Positions 34,164 to 41,264 of a DNA stretch of 64,000 nucleotides are shown here, in pieces. The position numbers and the translations under genes are program-made. The DNA comes from G965215055 sp965242685 (lineage in GTDB: Bacteria; Pseudomonadota; Gammaproteobacteria; UBA4575): contig OZ251487.1 of the NCBI GenBank assembly GCA_965242685.1, positions 1,674,001-1,738,000 of the forward strand, in the 5' to 3' direction. The notes under the pieces are model-generated. The model saw only the letters and a program-made list of their open reading frames with translations, made no database searches and was not told where the DNA came from. The first letter of the stretch is position 1, and the number at the start of each line of letters is the position of its first letter.

Positions 34164-36407
34164 TTAGGAAGACGTCGCGGGCACAGATTCATCCGTCGGT
34201 TCAGGTTCGTCCGTCGGTTCAGATTCATTCGTCGGTTCAGGTTCCGCCACCTTGAGCGCATTCACGGGGAGGGTAATAGTCATCTCCGTAAAGTCGTTCA
34301 GCTCCGATTCTACGTGAATGGTGGCACCGTGTTCCCGGGCAATGTCGTTGGAGAGTGCCAGCCCCAACCCCGTACCCTGGTCAGTGGGTTTAGTCGTAAA
34401 AAATGGATTGAAAATTTTCTTGATGATATCCGGCGGGATACCGGTACCGTTATCTCGAATGCGCACCTCAATGTGCTCGGGCAAGCGTTTGGTGGATATC
34501 GACATAACCGGTGCATAGGGCTTGCCCTCTTCTTGCATGGCACGTCGACGTTTGTCCGTAGCATGACAGGCATTGCTAACCATATTCAGGAAAAGGCGGC
34601 CCATGTCTTGAGGAATGACCTCAATTTCGCCCACTTCAGGGTCCAAATCTTGCTTGATATCCAGTTGGAAGTCCGAATCGGTGGCGCGTGCACTATGAAA
34701 AGCAAGCCACGCATGCTCTTCCAATAGATCGTTGATATCAGTGAGATGTCGCTCACTCGATCCGCGTCCCATCATCAGCATATCTCGCACGATGCGATCG
34801 GCGCGGGCGCTGTGGTTGCGGATGCGTTCAAGGTTTTCATTGAGGTCTCTACATATCTCGTCCACCAATTCAAGTTGTTCCTCGTTCAACACCTCTTTTT
34901 CTTTTTCCAGGATTTCTTCGAGTTCTTCCAACAGCTCCTCGGAGGCCTCCGCAAAGTTTTTCACGAAGTTCAGAGGGTTCTTGATTTCATGTGCCACACC
35001 CGCTGTAAGCTCGCCAAGAGACGCCAGTTTCTCGCGCATCACGATTTGATCCTGCATACGGCTTAGGTCGGCGAGCGTCGTTTCCAACTGGCTGTTCTTG
35101 TCGCGCAGGTCTTCGGCAAGTTTCTCCACCAGATTCAAACGCTGTACTTCCAGTGCATTACGGCGGAAAATCTCCAATGCGGCGGCCATCTCCGCTACTT
35201 CGTCACGCCCGCCTATGTTGATCTTGGTCTCCAAGTCGCCTTCGGCCATGCTACGCATTCGGTTCGACAGTAATTCAAGACGACGCAAAAGTATTCGTCC
35301 AATAAACAACCATGCTACCAGCACCGCCCCGGCGATACTGGCAATGTTCAGAAAAAGCAGCAGGTTACGCCCGGTGCGGATTACTTGATCCGAGGCATGA
35401 GAGGCATTTTCGGCACTCAACCTGGCGCCATCGACCAGGCTGTCCACTTCGGTAACCAGCTCAACCTCAAGCGCGCCATTTTGCGCCAATAATGATTGTT
35501 GACGCTCAACCAGTCTTAGTTCTTTGCTTTGTAAATCAAAACTTCCTTCGTCTCCCATACCCAATTCAAACAATTGAGTAAAAGCCGGGGTTATCTGCTG
35601 GCGTATGGGTAAAGTGCCGAGAGCGGACAGACTCCGTTCAACGTTGGCTCTGGTGACTTCAAAGCGTTCCCTAAAAGGTTCCAGCAGTGCTTCGTCTGAA
35701 AGGCTGTGGGCACTGGTTATCAGTTCCGTTAAGGAAACCATGTCCGCGTGTAGCAAGGCCAGGTGGCGGTAATAGTCTAACTCTTTTCTCGTGAAGTGCG
35801 TTCCCGGCAGTGCCGGTTTTTCCTCGGGTTTACGATACCCTGTTATTACATAGAACCATTGATCATCAATGGCGGGAATCAATATGTTGGTTAAATTTTT
35901 TTGTACCTCGGTCAATTCGACTCGTAAAGCCTCTCTAACTTCGGCAAGTGTGAACCTCGTGGCCACCAAATCTGTAATCGCCTGAATGTTTGATGTAAGC
36001 GTTTGACCTAAAATATGGATGCGGTTTAAATGCACAATTTCCTCTGCATTTTGTGTAATCATCTCCGACTTCAGTAGAAAAAGATTGGACATTTGAGTCT
36101 CAAAGGAATTTAACTGCTCTACGACATCGTCCGAGACACGAGTAAAAGTGTCTACGTCTGTTGAAGCCGTTAGCCGCGGGGCGGCATTTACCAGTGCAAC
36201 ACCTTGACGTGCAACTGAAAACGCTATTGCCATTTCCGGAACGACGCCCTCGGTAACATGTCTTTGGACGGTACCCATACGATTGAAAAACAGCCAGGCG
36301 ACCAGGCTGGCGCCGATAGTAAAAGCAACCGCTATACTGAGTCCCAGATAAAGTTGTGCCGAAATTTTAAAGCGAGCTTCAAGCAGGTGCTTTAGCAATT
36401 TACGCAT
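34164..36407 (-). CDS. Membrane sensor histidine kinase with large periplasmic domain
   Basis: A 747-residue kinase. Order: helix about 20-42, a mostly helical periplasmic domain of about 300 residues, second helix (NIASIAGAVLVAWLFIG), HAMP (RMRSMAEGDLETKINIGGRD), coiled coil, HisKA with the phospho-His in LTAGVAHEIKNPLNFVKNF, and HATPase_c with N box (LFLNMVSNACHAT), DNGTGIP and GTGLGLALS. No receiver domain. The layout recalls TorS, whose sensor works with a periplasmic binding protein; here such a protein is encoded immediately upstream with a 16-nt overlap. The tail is a short Pro/Glu/Thr/Ser repeat. Cognate receiver is probably the REC-PP2C protein. Confidence 0.92.
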   Translation of the reverse strand: MRKLLKHLLEARFKISAQLYLGLSIAVAFTIGASLVAWLFFNRMGTVQRHVTEGVVPEMAIAFSVARQGVALVNAAPRLTASTDVDTFTRVSDDVVEQLNSFETQMSNLFLLKSEMITQNAEEIVHLNRIHILGQTLTSNIQAITDLVATRFTLAEVREALRVELTEVQKNLTNILIPAIDDQWFYVITGYRKPEEKPALPGTHFTRKELDYYRHLALLHADMVSLTELITSAHSLSDEALLEPFRERFEVTRANVERSLSALGTLPIRQQITPAFTQLFELGMGDEGSFDLQSKELRLVERQQSLLAQNGALEVELVTEVDSLVDGARLSAENASHASDQVIRTGRNLLLFLNIASIAGAVLVAWLFIGRILLRRLELLSNRMRSMAEGDLETKINIGGRDEVAEMAAALEIFRRNALEVQRLNLVEKLAEDLRDKNSQLETTLADLSRMQDQIVMREKLASLGELTAGVAHEIKNPLNFVKNFAEASEELLEELEEILEKEKEVLNEEQLELVDEICRDLNENLERIRNHSARADRIVRDMLMMGRGSSERHLTDINDLLEEHAWLAFHSARATDSDFQLDIKQDLDPEVGEIEVIPQDMGRLFLNMVSNACHATDKRRRAMQEEGKPYAPVMSISTKRLPEHIEVRIRDNGTGIPPDIIKKIFNPFFTTKPTDQGTGLGLALSNDIAREHGATIHVESELNDFTEMTITLPVNALKVAEPEPTNESEPTDEPEPTDESVPATSS
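34186..34239. repeat. Three 18-bp direct repeats in the 3' end of the histidine kinase gene
   Basis: Three imperfect copies of an 18-nt unit (pattern GRTTCRTYCGTCGGTTCA on the plus strand) encode the low-complexity tail (repeating Glu-Pro-Thr-Asp/Asn-Glu-Ser/Pro). The repeat keeps frame because its length is divisible by three. It is likely to vary in copy number without harming the kinase. Confidence 0.85.
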
Positions 36408-37579
36408 GATCTCGTCAGATTTCCTCGTGTTTTGACCGGGTGAAAGCGCCCATCTTTGCCGATTACACTAAGAAATACGGCATCCGATCCCTGATTGTCG
36501 TTATCGCCATAGCGCAATTTGAAGCCATCCAGGTCAATGCTACCGGCTTGATGCAAGACATCCAGGAAACAGGCCCTGTCTACGTCTTCACCACAACGCT
36601 CCAAGGCGGTGATCGCAAGCCGCCCGGCAAGATACCCCTCAAGTGAAGTGAACCCGGGTACGGCGTCTGTAGTCAGGGCTGAAAGTGCCCGATTGTAGTT
36701 GCGTACTACGGCAGGTTTTTCACCGCTTGGAAACGGTACCACTTGGGTAATGATGATTCCTTCACTGTCCGCCCCCAATTTTCTGACCAGGGCGTTGTTG
36801 CCGACAAAGGAAATCGTTGTGAATATCGGGTCAAACTGTATACGCCGGGCCCAGCTAATTAGTGTTGCAACCGGATCATAAGCCCCTATGATTATCACCG
36901 CTTCGGGTTTATCGTCGTACACGTCAAGTAAAGCCGTTTTCACGACATGGGTGTTACGCGGGTACACACCAACCGCCACCAGTTCCATGCCGCGCCTTTC
37001 AAGTGCGCGTTGCATACTTTGGTAGCCCGCGCGACCAAACGAGTCGTTTTGATATATTGAGGCAATGCGTTCAACTCCAAGATTATGGACGAGGTGAGAG
37101 ATCGCCTTCTCAATTTCTTGAACATAGGAGGCACGCAGGTTGATGACGTTATGCAAACTTGTCTGACGCAGAAAGGCCGCACCGGTAAAGGGGGCAACGT
37201 AGGGGATGTTGGCTTCCGTCGCGATGGGGACGGCGGAACGCGACGTCGGCGTACCCACTGCACCGATCAGGGCGAATACCTGATCTTGCCTGATCAAACG
37301 CCGCGTGTTGGCGATGGCCGCCTCGGGCTCGTAAGCGTCGTCAAGGGACAATAGTTTAAGCCTTCGTCCGTAAACGCCGCCTTGCTGATTTACCTCGTGG
37401 AAAGCCGCCTCGATTCCAAGGCGCATGTCTTTGCCAAGCTCTTGGGCGGGGCCGGTAAACGCGGCAGACTGACCAAAAAGGATGAACTCATCGTACACCC
37501 CCTTTTCCTTGCCGCAAACGGGCATTACCGCAATCGCACCAAGCAATCCAAGTGCGCAAGCACTGGATGCCAGTCTCAT
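36392..37579 (-). CDS. LivJ-like periplasmic ligand-binding protein (Peripla_BP_6)
   Basis: A 395-residue type I periplasmic binding protein. N-terminal signal peptide with Cys residues near 8 and 22, then ILFGQSAAFTGPAQELGKDM, GIEAAFHEVNQQGGVYGRRL and IGAVGTPTSRSAVPIA, the pattern of branched-chain amino acid, amide or urea binders. No permease or ATPase gene is nearby, so it is probably a receptor for the adjacent kinase rather than part of a transporter; that is inference. Its ATG overlaps the preceding stop (ATGA) and its end overlaps the kinase start by 16 nt. Ligand unknown. Confidence 0.9.
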   Translation of the reverse strand: MRLASSACALGLLGAIAVMPVCGKEKGVYDEFILFGQSAAFTGPAQELGKDMRLGIEAAFHEVNQQGGVYGRRLKLLSLDDAYEPEAAIANTRRLIRQDQVFALIGAVGTPTSRSAVPIATEANIPYVAPFTGAAFLRQTSLHNVINLRASYVQEIEKAISHLVHNLGVERIASIYQNDSFGRAGYQSMQRALERRGMELVAVGVYPRNTHVVKTALLDVYDDKPEAVIIIGAYDPVATLISWARRIQFDPIFTTISFVGNNALVRKLGADSEGIIITQVVPFPSGEKPAVVRNYNRALSALTTDAVPGFTSLEGYLAGRLAITALERCGEDVDRACFLDVLHQAGSIDLDGFKLRYGDNDNQGSDAVFLSVIGKDGRFHPVKTRGNLTRSCVNC

Positions 37580-37998
37580 TTAATCCCCTTTTTGACAAGA
37601 GTGATGTGATTCCTGTCCATTTCTCGCCGATAGTGCAAATCGTCCATTACCTTGCGCACCAGATAAACGCCAAGTCCGCCAATGGGCCGATCTTCCACAT
37701 CTGAGGTCAAATCAGGCTCAGGTGCTTCACTTAAGGGATTGAAGGCCCGACCGCCGTCAATGATATCAATGGTAAGGGTGTCTGCTTCCAGCACCATCCG
37801 AATGTCAAATTTTTGCGCTTCATCCCCATCGTAGGCATAGTTTATGATGTTGACGCTCAGCTCCTCCAACACCAGATTGATCTGATAGATGAGTTTTTGC
37901 GGCCAGTCTTGTGTTTCACCAAACTCTTCTACCGCATTCTGAACTTGCTGCAATGCGTCAAGATTCGCTTCAACTTGAAGGGACAGCCGTTTTCCCAT
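37576..37998 (-). CDS. RsbW-like serine kinase / anti-sigma factor ATPase
   Basis: A 140-residue GHKL ATPase of the RsbW/SpoIIAB group. The N box is QINLVLEELSVNIINYAY (about 40-57), the G1 box is IDIIDGGRAFNP, and the G2 region GGLGVYLVRKVMDD. Such proteins phosphorylate a STAS antagonist and hold a sigma factor or other target. It sits 5 nt after the phosphatase gene and overlaps the binding protein gene by 4 nt. No sigma factor gene is present in the cluster, so the target is unknown. Confidence 0.88.
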   Translation of the reverse strand: MGKRLSLQVEANLDALQQVQNAVEEFGETQDWPQKLIYQINLVLEELSVNIINYAYDGDEAQKFDIRMVLEADTLTIDIIDGGRAFNPLSEAPEPDLTSDVEDRPIGGLGVYLVRKVMDDLHYRREMDRNHITLVKKGIK

Positions 37999-38003
37999 GA
38001 CCC

Positions 38004-39164
38004 TTATCCGCTATGCGCAAGAGCCAGGCAAGTAATGTCATCTGATTGGGGGGTTTCACCTGCAAAGGTATGAACGGCTTCAAAGATTGCCTCGCTAGCT
38101 TGTTGTGCATTGCTAGGTGGCGTTTTGGCGAAGATTTCACGCAGGCGCCCCATACCAAACTCCTCGCCGTCGCCATTCATGGCCTCGGTTACGCCGTCTG
38201 TATACAACATGACGATATCGCCGGCGGCAAGTGTTACGCTACTCTCTTCGTAGGAAGTATCAAGCACGGCCCCCAGTATGGTGCCCTTAGTTGAAGGAAG
38301 CACCGTTGAGCTTCCATCGGTATGTATGATAAGAGGGGGGTTGTGGCCGCCGTTGGCATACAAAAGTGTCTTGCTTGCCGGATTGAACACCCCGTAGAAG
38401 ACGGTGACGAACATTGAGGCTTCGTTATTCTCGCAAAGTAAATTGTTGACCTCGTGCAGCACCTTGCCCGGTTCGAAGTTACCGATGGCGGAACCCTTGA
38501 GCAGGGTACGACTGGACATCATGAAAAGAGCGGCATGTACGCCTTTGTCGGACACATCGGCAATGGCAAGCCCGACGCAATCGTTATCCAAATGTAGGAT
38601 ATCGTAAAAGTCACCGCCCACTTCACGCGCAGGTACCATGTTCGCAAAGGTGTGATAACTGGGTTTCTCAGGGAAAGCGGTAGGCAGAATGGACATCTGC
38701 ATTTGGCTGGCAATGTCAAGCTCGTTTTGCAGCATTACCAGCTTGTCGCGGGACGCAAGCGCTTCGCGCCATAAAACCAAGTGTCGCAAGGTCCTCTCTA
38801 TGGTGATGCGCAGGTCCTGAAAGTCTATGGGTTTGGTAATAAAATCGAACGCGCCCCGATTCATGGCGGTGCGGATGTTCTTCATGTCGCCATACGCTGA
38901 AATGATCACGGAACGGATATTGGGATCAACTTTGGGGATCTGCTCCAAGAGTGTCAGGCCATCCATCTGCGGCATGTTGATATCCGAAAGCACCATGTCA
39001 ATATCCATGTCTCTTTTCAGCAGCTCAAGCGCTTCAACTCCGTTATGCGCAAACTTAAACGTATAAAGGCCTTTTCGCATCTCGCGCCGCATACGCTGCT
39101 GCACCAAGTGTTCGAGGTCGGGTTCGTCGTCAACTACGAGGATTGTGTATTGTGCTTGAGTCAT
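38004..39164 (-). CDS. Response regulator with PP2C (SpoIIE/RsbU) phosphatase output
   Basis: A 386-residue protein. REC domain 1-125 with acidic pocket VVDDEP and phospho-Asp in MVLSDINMPQMDGLTL, Lys in FITKPIDF. After a helical linker comes a PPM/SpoIIE phosphatase (about 170-386) with VGGDFYDI, ADVSDKGVHAALFM and YTDGVTEAMN metal motifs, and QSDDITCLAL at the end. It should dephosphorylate the STAS protein encoded just upstream, under control of a sensor kinase. ATG start. Domain order matches the P. aeruginosa HsbR-type regulators. Confidence 0.93.
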   Translation of the reverse strand: MTQAQYTILVVDDEPDLEHLVQQRMRREMRKGLYTFKFAHNGVEALELLKRDMDIDMVLSDINMPQMDGLTLLEQIPKVDPNIRSVIISAYGDMKNIRTAMNRGAFDFITKPIDFQDLRITIERTLRHLVLWREALASRDKLVMLQNELDIASQMQMSILPTAFPEKPSYHTFANMVPAREVGGDFYDILHLDNDCVGLAIADVSDKGVHAALFMMSSRTLLKGSAIGNFEPGKVLHEVNNLLCENNEASMFVTVFYGVFNPASKTLLYANGGHNPPLIIHTDGSSTVLPSTKGTILGAVLDTSYEESSVTLAAGDIVMLYTDGVTEAMNGDGEEFGMGRLREIFAKTPPSNAQQASEAIFEAVHTFAGETPQSDDITCLALAHSG

Positions 39165-39275
39165 CTTGATGGCAATAAAGATAAAATGACGGACATGCTG
39201 AGAAAAAAAACGGGAAACTGTAACGGGATTCGTCTGCTGCCGAGGCCTTCTTGCAAAGATTTTCTGTTAAACAAA

Positions 39276-39605
39276 CTATTCTGCCAGTGCGTCTTCTCTA
39301 GTAGCGTAAATGGAGATGATTTGATCGAAGCCGCTGATTTGGAAGATCTCGTTGATCGAGTCCGACAGTGAGCAAAGTGCAAACTTCGCCTCTTTTTTTC
39401 GTAACGTTTTGGCTATCAGCAGGATTACCCGAAGCCCTGCACTGCTGATGTAAGACAACTTCTCGAAGTCCAGAATAACAATGCGATCCGCATCGTCTAC
39501 TATACCCTTGAAGGTTTTCTCAAAGTCCAAGGCATTGGACCCGTCTATACGCCCCGTTACTTTCGTAGTCAGTACGCCTTCTTTTCGTTCATGATCTATT
39601 TTCAT
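39276..39605 (-). CDS. STAS domain anti-sigma factor antagonist (RsbV/SpoIIAA-like)
   Basis: A 109-residue STAS protein. The phosphorylation site region is LDFEKLSYISSAGLRVILL (Ser near residue 57), and TGRIDGSNALDFEKTF is the usual first half. It is the expected substrate of the RsbW-like kinase and PP2C phosphatase. First clear gene of the cluster, with ATG 39605; 111 nt separate it from the phosphatase gene. Confidence 0.92.
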   Translation of the reverse strand: MKIDHERKEGVLTTKVTGRIDGSNALDFEKTFKGIVDDADRIVILDFEKLSYISSAGLRVILLIAKTLRKKEAKFALCSLSDSINEIFQISGFDQIISIYATREDALAE

Positions 39606-39808
39606 CGAGTCCTCACATGAGCAGATACTATAGGATTATACTTGCCAGTACTTTTTATTCTTAACCTGCCAGATAATACCATTAGCGGCAGGGATAACAA
39701 AATATTTATATTCCTTCGTATTGTTCCAGTTACGGCATTCAGGTTCGGGAATCGCGCCACCAGTATATAGGTTTTTGCCAGGTTTTTTTCAATATCCATT
39801 CGTAAATG

Positions 39809-40753
39809 CTAATCCGCTTCCTGGCGAAGCGACTTGGGAAGATGAAATACCACATTTTCTGATTTGCCTTGAAAGTCAATTACTTGTACGTCAGGCAATC
39901 TGTTTAGACGGTCTATTACTTGTTGCACCAGTATCTCGGGAGCCGAGGCCCCTGCAGTAACTCCAATATTTTTTTTCCCGTTCAACCAGACGTCTTCTAT
40001 GTGCTCTGCACCGTCAATCAAGTATGCCTCAACTCCATTTTTGTCTGCAATTTCACGCAATCGATTTGAGTTGGAACTGTTTTTGGAGCCGATGACGAAT
40101 AACAGGTCACAAAACTCGACTAAGTTTTTGACGGCGTCCTGTCTATTTTGCGTAGCATAACATATATCGCTTTTTTTACGGGTGGCAATATTCGGAAAAC
40201 GTCGTTTCAAGGCGTCGATTACGTCACGAGTGTCGTCCACCGACAAGGTGGTTTGTGTGACGAGGGCGATCTTGTCCTTATTTTTAACTTGCAGTCTGGC
40301 AACGTCATCCATGTTTTCAACCAGATATATCCGCCCGCCAAGGGATTCATCATACCGGCCCATGGTGCCTTCAACCTCTGGGTGACCCTTGTGGCCGATA
40401 AGAATCGTGTCAAACCCTTCTTTACTGTAGCGCGCAATTTCAAGATGAACTTTGGTCACCAGGGGACAGGTGGCGTCAAATACGTTAAGCCCGCGATTGG
40501 CGGCTTCCTGCTGCACCGCCTTGGACACGCCGTGCGCACTAAAAATTACGGTAGAGTCGTCTGGCGCTTCACTCAATTCATCCACGAATATCACACCCTT
40601 TTTTCTGAGGTCGTTCACCACAAACTTGTTGTGTACGACTTCATGGCGAACATAGATGGGCGCACCGATCAACTCCAACGCACGCTCTACGATCTCTATG
40701 GCGCGGTCTACGCCGGCGCAAAAGCCGCGCGGATTCGCCAGCAGCACCTTCAT
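39809..40753 (-). CDS. ispH: 4-hydroxy-3-methylbut-2-enyl diphosphate reductase
   Basis: A 314-residue IspH, the Fe-S enzyme of the last MEP-pathway step. Cluster cysteines are in NPRGFCAGVDRAI, FDATCPLVTKVH and DICYATQNRQDAV; the Glu of the active site is in the conserved TQTTLSVDDT region. The ATG at 40753, 4 nt after the lspA stop and with GAGGA upstream, gives the normal N-terminus; an ATG at 40771 inside lspA would add six residues and is less likely. Last gene of murJ-ribF-ileS-lspA-ispH; the usual fkpB is missing. Confidence 0.96.
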   Translation of the reverse strand: MKVLLANPRGFCAGVDRAIEIVERALELIGAPIYVRHEVVHNKFVVNDLRKKGVIFVDELSEAPDDSTVIFSAHGVSKAVQQEAANRGLNVFDATCPLVTKVHLEIARYSKEGFDTILIGHKGHPEVEGTMGRYDESLGGRIYLVENMDDVARLQVKNKDKIALVTQTTLSVDDTRDVIDALKRRFPNIATRKKSDICYATQNRQDAVKNLVEFCDLLFVIGSKNSSNSNRLREIADKNGVEAYLIDGAEHIEDVWLNGKKNIGVTAGASAPEILVQQVIDRLNRLPDVQVIDFQGKSENVVFHLPKSLRQEAD

Positions 40754-40757
40754 TGAT

Positions 40758-41264
40758 TCAGGATTCCTCATTGATAAGGGATTGTATAATCATCAATAGA
40801 ACACCGAGAAAAATCGCCGAGTCTGCAAGATTGAAAGTGGGCCAATGACACATCCCCCGGCCCATTTGGTAGAAAAGAGGCAGACATTTCTCATCGGAAT
40901 AATAAAACCAGTCAATAAAATCAACTACGCGTCCGTAAAAGAGGCGATCAATAAAGTTTCCCGCCGCTCCGCCCAATATTAACGCAAGACTACACGCCAG
41001 TAGCCTTTCTTTGGCGGAAAGCTTGAGCAACCAAAAAAATATAAAGAGGCTTACCCCGAGTGTAAGCAAGATAAAAAACCAACGTTGCCAACCCCCCGCA
41101 TCGGTTAAAAAGCCGAAGGCCGCCCCTTTGTTAAAAGCCAATGAAAAATTGAAATAAGGCAGGAACGGACGTGGTTCAAACTGTACCAGATAGTACATTG
41201 CGGCGTGCTTGCTTACCTGATCGGCAATGACGACACCCAGGCTTAACCACAACCATTTAAGCAT
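40758..41264 (-). CDS. lspA: Lipoprotein signal peptidase II
   Basis: A 168-residue LspA with four membrane helices. Catalytic Asp residues are in GGAAGNFIDRLFYGRVVDF and FNLADSAIFLG. Between DFIDW and WPTFN there is an insertion of about 15 residues (centred on DEKCLPLFYQMGRGMC) not seen in the E. coli protein, carrying two Cys. ATG 41264 overlaps the ileS stop by 8 nt; the frame extends to 41339 but the extra residues lack family support. Confidence 0.94.
   Translation of the reverse strand: MLKWLWLSLGVVIADQVSKHAAMYYLVQFEPRPFLPYFNFSLAFNKGAAFGFLTDAGGWQRWFFILLTLGVSLFIFFWLLKLSAKERLLACSLALILGGAAGNFIDRLFYGRVVDFIDWFYYSDEKCLPLFYQMGRGMCHWPTFNLADSAIFLGVLLMIIQSLINEES

Noticed and set aside
39602..39799. 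A 65-codon minus-strand frame ending at the STAS gene start (TGA overlapping ATG)
   Set aside because: The 4-nt overlap is tempting, but the peptide has no recognisable pattern and it fills the normal upstream region of the STAS gene; probably the promoter and leader region.
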